From Populus alba (Eukaryota > Streptophyta > Magnoliopsida > Malpighiales > Salicaceae): DNA of 64,000 bases. Each line of letters starts with the position of its first letter. Position 1 is the stretch's first letter. The stretch lies in the NCBI RefSeq assembly GCF_005239225.2, contig NC_133294.1, forward strand, positions 1,426,001 through 1,490,000, written 5' to 3'. The notes beneath the pieces were generated by a model. The model ran no database searches, had not been told where the DNA came from, and saw only the letters and a program-made list of their open reading frames with translations. The position numbers were made by a program, and so were the translations under genes. Shown piece by piece: positions 10,531 to 23,331 of the stretch.

Positions 10531-11576
10531 CATGTTGCAGATATGAATAAAAACAGTGGAGTATCCAAGCCTGGGCCTGCACTCCAACTTCAGGAGGAGT
10601 TGCAATGGTTTGAGGTGAACCCTTTTCATCCCTTTATCTTTACTTGATACAAGTTATAAGAGCACCAATCCTATTAAAACATTTGTTTCAACTAAATTAT
10701 CCAATCCAAGACGCGAGTAATTATAAAACTCAAACTTAAACTTAATTAAGACATCAGGCTGAACTAGTTCTCCTAACCAACTACTTAGAGAAAAAAATAA
10801 ATATTATATTATTCACAATTAAAAATTATCTGCGCTCTAGTAATAGCATTTCTGTAGTTCGTAGTTTTATTTAGCAATAACAATCATATTTATCTCCCAA
10901 TTATTGCATGGAGTGCAAAAGGTTATTCCTCCTCATTATGTCCCGATTCTGAACAAAGATGGAATGACTGCAAGAGAGTGCTTCGAAAATTCGCACGAGA
11001 AGCAACTGAAACAAGCACAAAAATGGATCGAGGAAACATCTTATTCTCGTTCAACTGTAGCTGCACTTGTTGCTACAGTTGTCTTTGCTGCTGCATGCCT
11101 ATACAGTGCCCGGAGGTTCCGATGAAAATGGCAAGCCCAACTTCATCAACTCTCCCTATTTTCTGATTTTCACTGTCTCCGATGTTGTCTCCTTAGCAAG
11201 CTCCTTGACTTCGCTTGTGGTGTTTCTCTCTTTGTTGACCTCTCCATTTGAGCTACAAGAAACATCTCTCTTCCTCGAAAACTTGTTGTTGGCTTCTCCT
11301 TCCTCTTCTTTTCTGTGTTAACGACCATGCTATCCTTTGGGGCAACAATTTTGATACTCATTCATACAGAGAGGAAGTTGACAACATTACTCCTTTCCAT
11401 TGCTTCATTCCTTCCTGTCTTAATATTTGGAAAATTACAATTCCGTCTGTACGTCTCCTTTATGGGCTCTACATTCAATATTCTCAAGAAAACTGGATAG
11501 CTCATCCATCGTTTCTTGGCCCTTGCCTACAATGGACAGAAAAGCGCGGTCCCAAGAAGAAGGAAAAAGCTTGACT
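10531..11576 (+). pseudogene. PGG-domain gene fragment A (3' end of a D-type gene)
   Basis: The fragment holds the end of the penultimate exon (KPGPALQLQEELQWFE, donor at about 10615) and the PGG exon from about 10913 (VQKVIPPHYVPILNKDG, then KQLKQAQKWIEETSYSRSTV). It is closest to gene D and shares its 3' flank. The PGG signature itself is frameshifted: TGCATGCCTAT at 11092-11102 replaces TGCCTAT, so AYTVPGG is not read in frame. A second shift lies near 11250 (ELQ-ETSLF). Later helices resume in another frame up to about 11500. All ankyrin-coding exons are missing. It is a dead duplicate. Confidence 0.85.
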
Positions 11577-12374
11577 TGATTAATATTGGAGACTAAAGTG
11601 GCACAGAGGTTTTTCCTTTTTATTGTTGGTTTGCACCTCTACTATTGATCACTATATATTGAGTGTTACAGAATGATGGCCTTAGAAGTCAGTGTGTGTT
11701 ATATATAGTGTGTAATAGGTTCTGGTATGAAGTTAGGACTAAAATCTTGCTTCAATCGGTTACTTGTAGTAAAATTGGGTGTAAATTTATGGTTATTATT
11801 ATTAATGGATATCTCTCATCGATTTTCTCAGTCACCTACAAGTTCGTTTTCTCAATCAGCTTGTGGGGGACTATTTATTGTATTCCACGGCACTACTAGG
11901 TATTGCAAGGATCTTGATACAAGAGATTTTGATCAATCCGAAATAGATTTATTGTATTTAGATAATATGGGTAGCATAATATATATAGACAAGTTCAAAC
12001 CTAAAAAGAGATAAATTCACTAAACAACTTATCTGACAACAACTTATCTGACGAAAATATCTATAATTTTTAATTTAATTATTTAATATGTCTTAAACTT
12101 TTTTCGAAGATTCTTTATGCTGTTTTTATAGTGTTAGCTGGATATAACCGCCAAAGCTCAAATTACCCTCCAAATTAGGCTCAAAGTTGCTCTTTTATTC
12201 AATTTTATTATTTTTCTAGTTAATTTTGAAAATTTTAGCATGATATCTAGCGTTTATGGTATTTTTTATTTGAATTAGAATTCTGATTGTTTTTTCTTTT
12301 AAAAGTCAATTTAAAACCTATTTAAAAGGTTGTGATATCCATTTTGAAAGCAACCTATTAGAAAAAAAAATTCA
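11577..12374 (+). other. 3' flank of fragment A
   Basis: Bases 11577-11820 resemble the 3' flank of gene D (about 52020-52230), including TTGCTTCAATCGGTTACTTG, so the duplication included downstream DNA. The rest is AT-rich and I see no gene. Confidence 0.6.
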
Positions 12375-12528
12375 ATAATATCACTAATTGGTGTGCTGAC
12401 ATATCTTTTGCACCTATATTCTTTACGTCTCCATAATTGCATGACACATGCCTCAAAGGCTTGCACACAATGCACAACCATGGCTAACTAATGGTTTATC
12501 CTCTGTAAAAAAGCACTAGATAGAATTG
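12375..12528. repeat. 154-bp direct repeat, right copy
   Basis: Partner of 10187-10340. After the shared TAGATAGAAT the sequence diverges and soon enters the CACTA transposase relic. Confidence 0.85.
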
Positions 12529-12599
12529 ATGATCATCGATTCCTCCACTAATAATACATGTTCTTTTCCAAGAAGAAAGTTTAAAGACTAGGTTTATAA

Positions 12600-14600
12600 A
12601 TACACTTAGTCCATGATCTAACTTGGTTTATATTAGATCATGGGCTAAGTGATGCTAGTTATGATAATCGTCTAATATGTAAGAAGTATTTTATCTTAAA
12701 GAAATAGACTGAAAGAGAACTTATATACTGTTAAATCCATGATGAAATCTCTTGGTCTAGGATATCAAACACTTGACATGTGTCCAAACCTTTACATGTT
12801 TTACTACTCTAAAAATGCAGATTTTACAAAGTACAAAACTTGTGAGCATTCTTAGGATAAATCCAAAACTAGTAGGGGAAGGATTCTTATCGCACATAAA
12901 AAACTAAGATACTTTCCAATCACTCCAACGCTGCAAAGCTTATTCATGTCTTCAAAGACTTTTAAGCACATGATATGGTGGATATGGAGTCATGGCGCAC
13001 CCTTCCAATTGTGAAGCTAGGAAACAATTACATCTTGGGTTATGTACACATTGATTCAATCTGTTGGGTCATTTTTTGCACCTTATTCTTGTTAACTAGT
13101 GATACTCACAGTTTACAACTTGCCATCGAGGATGTGTATAAGGCTAGAGTTCATGTACTTAGTTGGGTTATATTTGATCCTAATATATAGTTCAGGTAAG
13201 AATATAGATATTTATCTTCGACCGTTGATTGATAAATTGAGTCAATTGTGGTTATTCAATACTTTGACGTATGATGTCTCAAGGAAGCAAAATTTTCTGA
13301 AGAAGGCAATTTTGATATAGACTATCAATGACTTTCTTGTGTATGAGATGGTTTCTGATTGGAGCACGAATAAAAAAATTAGCATGTCCATACTATATAA
13401 AAAATTAAAAGACCTTCACCTTAACAAATGTGGTAAAGCATCTTTTTTTATTGCCAATAGAGGTTCTTACCAACCTATCATAAGTACAAAAAGGACATCT
13501 TTGTAGGTAGATTTAAATGGGATGATACACCACCAATACCATTAGGTGAAGAAATGTATGATGTGATCTCGTAGTATAAGGGCATTGTGTTTGGTTTTTA
13601 ATCCAATAAATAGAAGTTTCTTAGTTTTGCTTTGACCCATAATTGAATAAAGCGAAGTTATTTTGAGTAGCTTCCTTATTGGAAGGCTAACCTCCTTTAA
13701 TATAATCTGGATGTCATACATATTGAAAAGAAAATCTTTTTAACACGAAGATGGACGTAAAAGAAAAGACAAAGGACAACATAAAGGTTAGAATGGATAT
13801 AACTTTATTTTGTCAACGTAAGAATATGGAGTTGGTTTATGATGAATCACGGGTCGCAAAACCCAAAGCTAGCTTTGCCTTAAACAGTAATACACAATTA
13901 CTTTTCTAGCAATAACTAAATAGTATGTGTTTTTCTTATGGATATGCTTCGAACAAATCTAGATTGGTGAATTTGGAGGATTGTTGATTTTATGAAATGA
14001 AAAGTCATGATTGTCATGTGTTTATGCAAAAAAATCATTCCACTTGCTTTCAAGGATTCATTACCAAAAAGAATATGGGATGCACTTATGGAAGTCAGTC
14101 ACTTTTTTAGAGATATGTGCGCTAGCAAATTGCATACCAACACATAGAGAAGCTTGAAACGAATATCATCTAGAAAATCTATAAATTTGAGATGATATTT
14201 CCTCCATTCTTTTGTGACTCAATGGAGCATATACCCATACATTTATAGTTTGAGGCAAATATTAGAGGTCATGCCCATTATAGATGAGTGTATCCATTAG
14301 AAAGGTTAGGAATCACATATGCGTGCTATATAAATTTTTGTTGTCTTTTACTTTTTAAAATTTAAAACATTCATTTACTCAATTTCTATTTAATTCCATG
14401 CAAATACTTGTTCAACCTTAAAAAAAACAAAAAAAACATATGATAAATGTTGGATCTTTGATATGTGAGGCTTATATTGTTGAAGAGATCTTAACATTTA
14501 TCTAAAATCTCTTAACACGGACTAAAAAGAAAGTGAAGGTTTTGAATAGTCAAATGAAAATCTACCATAATTACATGGGAATCTACAACTAATTAACATA
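12600..14600 (+). pseudogene. CACTA (En/Spm) TNP2-type transposase relic, copy 2
   Basis: This is the longest of the three copies. In order, with stops and shifts between, the translation shows LDMCPNLYMFYYSKN and a cysteine-bearing TKYKTCEHS (12765-12860), KKLRYFPITPTLQSLFMSSK (near 12900-12960), GKNIDIYLRPLIDKLSQLW and LTYDVSRKQNFLKKA (near 13195-13310), TINDFLVYEMVSDWST (near 13322), then the C-terminal half homologous to copies 1 and 3. These are hallmarks of the TNP2 transposase. No CACTA terminal repeats were identified. Confidence 0.88.
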
Positions 14601-15079
14601 TTATGTAGATTTTAGCCTAGCATATATGTGGGGGGGGGTAGTAGGAAAAAGTTAAGTTTAAGAGAAGGTCATACTAGACCAAAAAATAGCATTAAAAGGC
14701 TATAATTTTTTATTTAATTATTGAATCAGGTTAAAATATTTCCAAGAGATTTATGAGAGTCGATTCTATAGGAAGCCTAACTTGCTATAACTAGATGAAC
14801 TTTAAAAGACTCTAAAATTAAACCCTGGAGATGTTGTTTGAGCCTATTTTATTATTTTTCCATGATTTTTTTAGATTTTATGTATTTTTAATTTCTTGAT
14901 AGCTTTTTTCTTTTTATTTAGGGATTATGATTTTCTTTTCTTACTAAGGTCGGTCTCATGTTTATTTAACGACTTGTAAGGCAGAACTCATTAGCCTTTA
15001 TTTTTATAAATAAAATAATGACTTGGAGTTTTTGTCCAATCTCTTTCTTTCTTGCCTTTTATTTTCTTATTACATCAGT
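14601..15079 (+). other. Non-coding spacer of repeat copy 2
   Basis: Counterpart of 3331-3828. It has a run of nine or more G near 14630 where copy 1 has a TG microsatellite. No gene is seen. Confidence 0.5.
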
Positions 15080-15320
15080 AGCATTTGGAGCAACAATACT
15101 CATAATGATATATAACTAGGAAAGTTGGGCATCTTTGCACTCTCTTAATATTTCACTCTTTATTCATCACTGACAGAAAATTACAAGTGCTTGCTCGAGA
15201 ATATTCCTCACGCTAAACGTTTTCTAGCCATACCCTTGAAGATCTCTAAATCTATTTCAAATGTTGCCAGGTCTAAGCCATCGAGTCCAACATTCCAAGA
15301 ATATTAATCCACATGTAATG
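15080..15320 (+). pseudogene. PGG-domain gene tail, copy 2
   Basis: Starts with GTAGCATTTGGAGCAACAAT (VAFGATI) and continues through the helix-4 and C-terminal region without the solo LTR seen in copy 1. It is the empty-site reference for that insertion. The reading frame is broken and the ankyrin exons are absent. Confidence 0.75.
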
Positions 15321-16394
15321 CTATCTTACAAACTTCAATTTTTCGCCCATTAAAATGCGATGCCTTGCAAATTACTGTTATTTTTTTTTTACTATTTACA
15401 TGATTTGTTGGTGGACTCTGTAGATGATAACTAGCCCAATCATTATGGATTGCTAATCATACAACTATATATTATTAAAAAAAATGCAATATTTTGCAAG
15501 TTATTATTGACTGGTACATGTTTCGATTTCCATTAAAACCATGCTGTATAAGTGCTTTAGTTTTTTAGTTTTACCTTGAGAAAATGAGACCATTTGTTTA
15601 CGCGATTGCGATAGTTTTTTTCCGCAAACCATGTAAACAATACGTTTGGTAACAATAAAATGCAAATTACTGTGTATGTGGGGCCCGTTGAAACCGCCGG
15701 TTCGTGAGAAGCAGCTCTAAGCTACTTCTCACGCGGCCGCATCTATATGTCAGGTGATAATTCACTGGGGCACTGTTCACGTGAACAGTGCAGGTGAATC
15801 TCAACTGCTCATTGGACCATGTCCGACCTGGTATTTTTTTTTAAATTAAGTTTTACTTGAAAAATTAGTATTTAATATTATTTAATAATACTATATAAAT
15901 TAGAAGGACATCACATGATGACGTAGCATTTGCAGAATTTGGTCGCAATTCCAATTTTATTTCTTATGATATTTTACTTGATTTTGTTGCACGTTCAAAA
16001 TATCATGGAAACTATAGTTTTTATCGGATGAATTTCATACATGATAAAAATTATAGATAAGTTAATAGAATAATAAAAAAATATTTCATACGTGATAATA
16101 TTGGTAGTTAAATCTATAATATTTAAATTAAAAACCATTAATATTAATATATATCTTTTTTTAGTTATTTTATAACCTCAATTTGAAAAATATTTGTAAC
16201 CAAACACATTAAACTATTTTTTATTCAACCTTAATTTGAACCATAGTTTTAACCAAATATATATAAATATTAAACCAATTTTTGACTAAAAATATTTTTT
16301 ATAAAATAAATTTTAAAAATCATAACCACAAATGCTACTATAATATCAAACACACTAATATATGCTGTAGACACACCTTATTCCTAATTTGTAA
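15321..16394. other. AT-rich intergenic block of repeat copy 2
   Basis: Matches 5141-6224, including the TTCACGTGAACAGTG island near 15776 and the MITE-like stretch from about 15590 to 16360. No gene is seen. Confidence 0.5.
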
Positions 16395-17093
16395 TATGTA
16401 AGCAATGATTATTCCTAATTAGCTGTAAAGCATGACGTGCAACACACGTGCTGCTTTTGGATGGGATTGCAATAATGAAAAAAGGATGGACAAAGATAGT
16501 GCTAAAATTCTATCAAAAACTTCCATATAAAAAAAATAAAAAGACAAGGAAAGAAAAGTATTCAATTGAGGGATAAAGCAGGTTTCTATCATCAAAGTGA
16601 TGTTTCACAAAGACAATTACTCTTTGAAAAGGCATCTAGTATGACCCAGCGTTTACATTTAGTGTGATAAAAAGCTAGGTACTTTTTGTATTGGCCGATA
16701 CAGACAAGATTATGCGTAGAAAATGCGGCATTTTGACAAGACTAGGTGTAGAAAAAACGGGATTTTGATAAGATTAGGTGCAGAAAAAGCGGGATTCTGA
16801 CATAAAATGGGCAGAGCTATTCATTATTAAGGGTTAGAACTGTTAAACTAACTGACATCAAATACAAAATTAGAGAATAGATTTTTTAAATAATTTGTAT
16901 ATTATGAATGTATTAATTTAATTTAAATATAAATAAAATATATATAAATTAAATTAAAAATACTATTTTATTTTCAATAAATAAAACTACATAAATATTA
17001 TTTAACAATAACAACAATATTACTTTGTCTTCAAAATCAAAAGAATCAAAGGATAATAAGGCCAAAAAGAGAGAAGCCACCTCCCTTTTCAGG
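16395..17093 (+). promoter_or_regulatory. Upstream region of gene B
   Basis: The segment to about 16815 is the block shared with 6225-6640. Then AT-rich DNA with a TATATATAAA candidate near 16939 precedes the gene. An in-frame run of coding-like sequence (SSKSKESKDNKAK) begins at 17028 but is preceded by TTG, not ATG, at 17025. The TTG may be a mutated former start. Confidence 0.4.
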
Positions 17094-19727
17094 ATGTTTC
17101 AGCCACTGATGGGTTCCTGCAATGCTGATGTTCCTTATACCAAACAGGAAATCAATGGACGTCTGTATAAGGCTCTGGTGACATGCAACAAGAAGGATGT
17201 TGTATATCTCTGCCAAAGAATTCCAGATCATGCATTGCACGTAATAACAGTGAATGATGATACTGTTCTCCACATGGCTACGTATGCTAAAGAAGCAGCC
17301 TTGGTGGAAAAATTACTAGAAGACTTGCCTGATCATCATGTCGACAAGTTGACCCGACAAAATCGAGTGGGAAACACAATTCTCCATGAGACTGCCACTA
17401 GCAACCATGCGATTGCTGTTGCAGATAAACTGCTAAAGAGGGCCCCCGGACTGTTAGGTATGCGCAACCACAATGGGGAGACGGCTCTGTTTCGTGCAGC
17501 TCGGTACGGAAAAACTGATATGTTCAACTTTCTAGCTGCTAAAGTCTCTGTATATGACGAAGCAGGTCTGCAATTTTATGTTCAGAGAAGTGATAAAACC
17601 ACTATCCTCCACATTGCAATTCTTTCTGAACACTTCGGTAAGCATTATAAATCACAAGTTCATTTCTTGGGCACTTCTGTATGTTATGTTTGGTGGAATT
17701 AAATAAAATCTCAATTCTGAGGCATGCTGAAGTTTTTATTTTGCTGCTCTAAAACAAAAACTTCTCTCTGGTACAATTTTAATGAAAAAAACAGATTTGG
17801 CATCCCAAATTGCATTGGACTACAAACATTTAATCAGCGAAAAAGACGGTGATGGGATGACGAGTCTTCAACTTCTTTCATGCAACCCGTCAGCTTTTAA
17901 ACAAGAGCCTGAAGATGGATTCATCAAGTTAGGTATGTATACAAGATCACTTCCATTTTGCTAATCACATTCAGAACAGCTAATACTATAGTGCACTTCT
18001 TTCTTGTCAAGATTATGAAACTTGAACAATCCTTCCTTAATCTTCATATAGAAATAATGTGCTGCTAATTTCTTTCTTTTTCTCTGAATTTTTCGTACTT
18101 GAAATAATAAGATTCTTGTACATAGGTTAATCTTCTTACAGTCATGTATTTTCCATCTTTCTGCAAAATAATTCATCCTTTTAGATAATTTTTATTTATG
18201 TGGTGTTCAAGAGCCTAAAGTTAATATACAGTATGTTGCTGACTTGCTTTATTCCTTGGATAGCTAAATCCTGTTGCAGTACAGCTTGGCAGGAGAAGGT
18301 TCAGAATCAAAAGGATAAATATAAATCAGCTGTAGAGCTTGCCAAGCTTTTATCTAGAAATGATACCTCATGGGAAGTTACTTATTCTAGCATTGACCAG
18401 AGCAAGCCTAAAATACACAGATATGGAGAGATAGGTGGGCAAGAAGGGATGTCTTTGGCTGCTAGAATTCCTGAGAGAATGGATGATGTTGGTGAAACTC
18501 CTTTGATTTTGGCTACGAAGTCAGGAATTGTGGAGATAGTGGAAGAAATACTCAGGCTTTATCCTCAAGCAGTTGAACATGTTGATGACGAAGGTCGCAA
18601 TGTGTTGCATGTGGCAATCAAATACAGAGAGTTAAAGATTTTCGAGCTTGTGACGAAAATGGAAGTGCCCATGAAGAGACTGGTAAGAAAGATTGATAAC
18701 GAGGGGAATTCTATTCTGCACACTGTTGGTATAAAGAGAATGGATTTTGTATCTGAGAAGATGGAAGGCCCTGCATTCCTTTTACAAGAAGAGTTGCTAT
18801 GGTTTGAGGTGCTTTTTAGACTTTTAGCATCAACATATGATTCACACACAGGCATATTTTTTAGAATGCTGCACTAATCTTGAATCTTTAAGCAATTGGA
18901 ACAAAACTTGAGGAATTTGCATTGCATTTCCACATACTGTAGAAAAGAAGAAAGAACTAAAAATATTAATGGTCTAATGCTTATTTTCTTTGGAAAAATT
19001 CAGTGATTGACATGTCTGTTTTTTATTGCGTGCGAGAATACAGCGAGTCGAAAAAGTCACTCCACCTCATTTCATAAGCCACCATAACAGTCAGAACCTC
19101 TCTGCAGAGGGTTTGTTTATTACTGCAAACTCTGAACTTCGCAGCTCAGCGAAAGAATGGATGAAGAGCACTGCAGAAGGATCTTCGGTTGTGGCTGTTC
19201 TGATTGCTACAGTCGCCTTTGCAGCACCCTACACAGTTCCAGGAGGTCCAAATCAGAGCACCGGTGTTCCTGTCCTCGTTAATAAACCGTTCTTTGTGGT
19301 TTTCACTGTCTCGGACGTGCTATCTCTCACCTTTGCTTTGACATCAGTTGTGACATTTCTCTCCATCCTCTCATCGCCATTTCGATTTAAAGATTTCAAG
19401 CATACACTTCCCAATAAGTTGATGGCAGGCTTCACATTTCTGTTCCTTTCCGTGGCTATGATGATGGTAGCATTTGGATCAACAATCTTTCTGACGATAT
19501 ACAATAAGGAAAATTGGGCTAAAGTTACTCTATACACAGTCTCTTTTATCCCAGTTTGCATCTTCGCGCTATCTTATTTTCCTCTCTATTCCTCACTATC
19601 AAAAACTTACAAATATTTGCTCGAAAACTTTCCTTTAACTAAACTTGTTCTATCCAAACCTTGTATGATGATGTCCAAATGTTTAAAATGTTGTCAAGTC
19701 CAAACCTCAGAGTCCCACATTCCATGA
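17094..19727 (+). CDS. Gene B: ankyrin-repeat PGG-domain membrane protein (ACD6/ITN1-like)
   Basis: The exons are 17094-17637, 17795-17932, 18264-18808 and 19044-19727. All introns are GT-AG and the frame closes at 637 codons including the stop. Ankyrin-type helices fill about residues 35-380 (DTVLHMATYAKEA, GNTILHETATSNH, GETALFRAARYGK, GETPLILATKSG, GRNVLHVAIKYR, GNSILHTVG). The PGG domain starts near residue 440, with YTVPGG at 472-477 followed by three further hydrophobic helices. The family sits in plasma or endomembranes and acts in defence and salt/abscisic acid signalling; the function of this copy is inferred only. ATG 17094 is the first in-frame ATG and aligns with the start of gene C. 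The usual AAAYTVPGG reads AAPYTVPGG here. Confidence 0.85.
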
Positions 19728-20069
19728 AATACCATACATGGATGATAATATGTATTATTGTTAACGTTGTGCAGCAAGTTATTGAGTTGTTGATAATTGT
19801 AAGGATTTCAATAATCATATTTTACCAATTTATGATGAGTGAAGACTATCCTTGTTGGTGATCCAGGTAAACGTAGATGGAAGCAACACGCTTGCAAAGA
19901 ATGAAGCTTAGATTTTTATTTCTAATATATTGGAATTGGATTTGTTTCCAATCTTCTATTTTTTTTTTTAGTTTTCTTAAAATTCATTGTGTTTCTCTCT
20001 GTTATTATTTGAACGGTTGTTTCATTAATAAATCAATTGATTATTATAAAAAAAAAAATCAACACCAAT
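19728..20069 (+). other. 3' flank of gene B
   Basis: AT-rich sequence likely holding the 3' UTR, with an AATAAA candidate near 20026. No other gene is seen. Confidence 0.45.
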
Positions 20070-22466
20070 TGTCAATACTCGATGTCGGGCAACGGCTCCG
20101 CTCATTTTGTTTATTTAACAAAAAGATTTTTATTATTGGGGGAAATAAAAATTTTATTGGAGTCGTCATTTAGTAATATGAGGGAACTAGAAATCCCAAA
20201 TTAGACACTGGTCCCAGAGATTCGAGTACTGGGTTAACTATGATTAAGGGAAGGTAGACACCACTCTTAAAACATCCTTTCAAAAGAAAGGTTACCCTTA
20301 CTTGTGTGTTTTTTATTTGATTTAAATGCTATTATATTTCGAGCTTATTTGCAATTATATATATTTTTTAAAATAGTTAATGTCGGTCCCTAAAAAATAG
20401 GAGACACGTTAAAAATGACATGAGTCCCTAAAAGTAGGAGACTCGTCTAAACTATCGACGTTTAACCCTAAAAAGGAGATTTATGTCTGAATTACCAACA
20501 AGAAAAAAATGGATATAATCCATATTTGGTATAAATATCCTTGACATCAGTCATTTTCTGTAAAAAGAGACGTGTCGACAAACAACGTTCGTAGGAGACG
20601 CGTTAGGAAAATGACATCAGTTCCTAAAAAATTGGAAACTCGTCTAAAATATTGACGTTTGACCCTAAAAAGGAGAAGTACGTCTGAGTTACCAAAAAAA
20701 CTATGGACATAATCCATATTTGGTATTTTAACTTTTTGACATCGGTCCTTTTATATAAAAAGGTCGACGAACAATATTTGTTTATAAAATAAAAATATTT
20801 TGATATCATTGAGAAATGGGTATAATTATATTCGAGAATTAGGCTTTGGACCCACGAACGATAACATGATAGGATGGGTGTTGGACCAGCGTCGTTATTC
20901 TTTTTATACTTGTTTTTGTTTTTTTTGTTTTACAACATGCAAGAAAATTTACAAATATTTACATAAAAAAGTTAGAAATCCCAAAAAATTTACCTGAGTG
21001 CCCCTGTATAGGTAAAAAACTGAAATACCCTCGGATTTCTTGGAAAATTACGAAAATGCCATTGCCGGCGCGTGTGGCTCACGCGCGGTTACTGTTGAAG
21101 GTGGCGAATTTTGCCGGTGAGCTTTACGGCCAATCAATGGTTGATCCTGGTAGATCTGATGGAGAAGATTCTGATGGTGGTGGTCTCGACGGCTGTTGAT
21201 GGCTGAAGAGGGAGAATCGTCGACTTGAAGCTTCGGTGGCCGGCGAGGATCGCGGCCTTTTTCCGGCCAGATGAGGCGGTGAAAACGGTTAAAAACGTAG
21301 GGGTTTTGCTTTAAACCAGTGGATAAACCTTTATGTGGTGGTGCGGCGGCTTGATATGGCCGGAAAGCGTAGATCGGATGAGAGAGAGGGAGTCGCCGGC
21401 GAGAAGAGAGAGAAGCTCTGAGTCACGCTATGGTGTGGACGCGTGCACGGTACACCTTTACCACTGAACTCTATACCCCGTTGGATCTCGGATGAAATGA
21501 TCGGATGGCTGTGATTGACTTGATATGCAGGTTGATCGGACGACCAGGATTGTCTGGGTTTTGTTCCGGTGTAGCGCGGTGTACCGAAAGTTCGGTACAC
21601 CGGGTAACGTGGCGCAACGGGATCCAATGTCAGATTATTTCAACGGCTGAGATTTGTTGGGACATGTTTGGTATTTTCCAAATTGTTTTTTTTGAAAAAA
21701 ATAAATCTTACTCTCCCGAAGAAAAAGAAGAAAAAAATGAATAGTGCCAAATATAAATCAATTCTTTAACTTCGTTTCTGCCTGACTTCTTTCCCCTTCT
21801 CCCTAATTTTCGGTAGCTATTTATAGCCGGGGACAGCTAAGCACCTGCTCCCTTTATAATTCACCTGCTCAGCCAACTGCCTCCGATCATGCAACTACTC
21901 TGCTGACTTGTATTATTATTATTTTTTTTTATTATTTTATTATATGTAATAATAAATATTTATATGGGTAAAATTAAAAATTCAAATCAGTATTAGAAAA
22001 AAGCCCGTTTCAACCGCTAACACACAAAAAAACATTTGATAGGTATCAACCCGGTAAACCGGGTTTTAACCGAAAAATGATGGTTTTGACCCAAAAATAA
22101 CCCGAAACTCATTTTTCATCTCGGTCGACATGGTTTGACCCGTATTGACCAGGTGAACTCGGTTTTGATCGAAAATGACGTTTTTGACCCGAAACAGCCC
22201 GGAACTCATTTTGAAACCTGGTCGACATGGTTTGACCCGTATTGACCCGGTGAACTCGGTTTTGGTCGAAAATGACGATTTTGACCCGAAACAGCCCGAA
22301 ACTCATTTTTAAACCTGGTCAACATGGTTTTAATGAAAAGATGCGGTTGACTCGAGAAAAAAAAATATTTTTGAATTTTCAAATTTTTCTTAATTTTTTT
22401 TTATAAATAATAATAAAAATAAAATAACATTCAAGAAAATTGTGTGTCGAAAATTGGGTTACAACA
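20070..22466 (-). mobile_element. Solo LTR, 2397 bp, target duplication CCAAT
   Basis: On the + strand it begins TGTCAATACTCG and ends GGGTTACAACA, with CCAAT at 20065-20069 and 22467-22471. Read on the minus strand the start is TGTTGTAACCC, matching the solo LTR at 7498-10071, and a GCTATAAATAGC box lies near 21818-21829. The part near 20190-20260 in reverse contains ACCTTCCC and GACGACTCC, as in that relative. It inserted about 340 bp after the stop of gene B. No internal retroelement region is present. Confidence 0.85.
22082..22333. repeat. About 97-bp tandem repeat, about 2.6 copies
   Basis: Units marked by GACCCG, ACATGGTTTGACCCGTATTG and AACTCGGTTTTG recur with a spacing of about 97 bases (AACTCGGTTTTG near 22156 and 22253) inside the solo LTR. 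Confidence 0.8.
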
Positions 22467-22471
22467 CCAAT

Positions 22472-23326
22472 AATTAAATAACCAACAGAGAGTGATATTG
22501 TTGATCAATGTCGCTCCTTTAAGTTGAATTGATCCTGGCCTGGTGCTGCATCTGGTTCTTCTTTCTATATTTGCAAACTAAAACAGGATGACTGTGCCTA
22601 AAATTTTGATTTCCAGTGAGCAACTTATGCCTGATCATCATGTTTAGTCAGCTATATATACCTGTTGCCAATGTGCTGCACCATTTGGCTCTCTTGCTAC
22701 TGAATTTGTGTCATGACTACATGTGTTTAATTAGATTATACTTAATGTTGATTATTAGGTTAAATTTGGTCCACCCATAAAAGATGATCTAATCTAAATA
22801 TTTAGAGGAATTACTAAAAGAAACAATCTCTAGTTATATATATAGAGAGAGGGGGGGGGTATAACTTATATTAAAAGGATATTTCATTTTAAAAAATAAT
22901 TTTTTAATTTTCTAAATTAATTTGACAAGACTTATAAAATTATTCATACTATAAAATATCTATTTTGATTCCATAAGTAGTAATGAAGTAATTCATCTAA
23001 CGATAAGAAAACGAATTCTCCAATAAGTTTCCTTTAAATCTACACTCAATTCAGTCAGGATGTGGGCCTTGGGGATAGCATTTCACTGAGGGAAGAAAGT
23101 TCGACTTCGTCCCTCGGATTAGATGCTAATATACTACTAACTATAGGCAAAGCTAAGATTATTCCCAATTAACTATGAGTTGTAAGCCTGGCGTGCATGC
23201 ATAACATGGGAATGTTTATGACACTGCAATAATGAAACAGAATTAGTGAAAAGTAGGAATTTAATTCCGTGAATCAACACAAAGGTTATTCCTCATTCCA
23301 CTAAACATGGAGAAGCACCAGCTAAA
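22472..23326 (+). other. Intergenic region upstream of gene C
   Basis: No gene is seen. 23146-23300 resembles the upstream block of gene B (GCAAAGCTAAGATTATTCCC, then TGCAATAATGAAAC), so it is probably the distal promoter of gene C, now separated from the coding region by a copia element. A GAGAG and G-run microsatellite is near 22844. Confidence 0.45.
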
Positions 23327-23331
23327 GGCAT

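Noticed and set aside
22109..22306. Repetitive minus-strand peptide with FRVKIVIFDQNRVH-like units
   Set aside because: It is a translation of the 97-bp tandem repeat inside a solo LTR and has no start context or homology.
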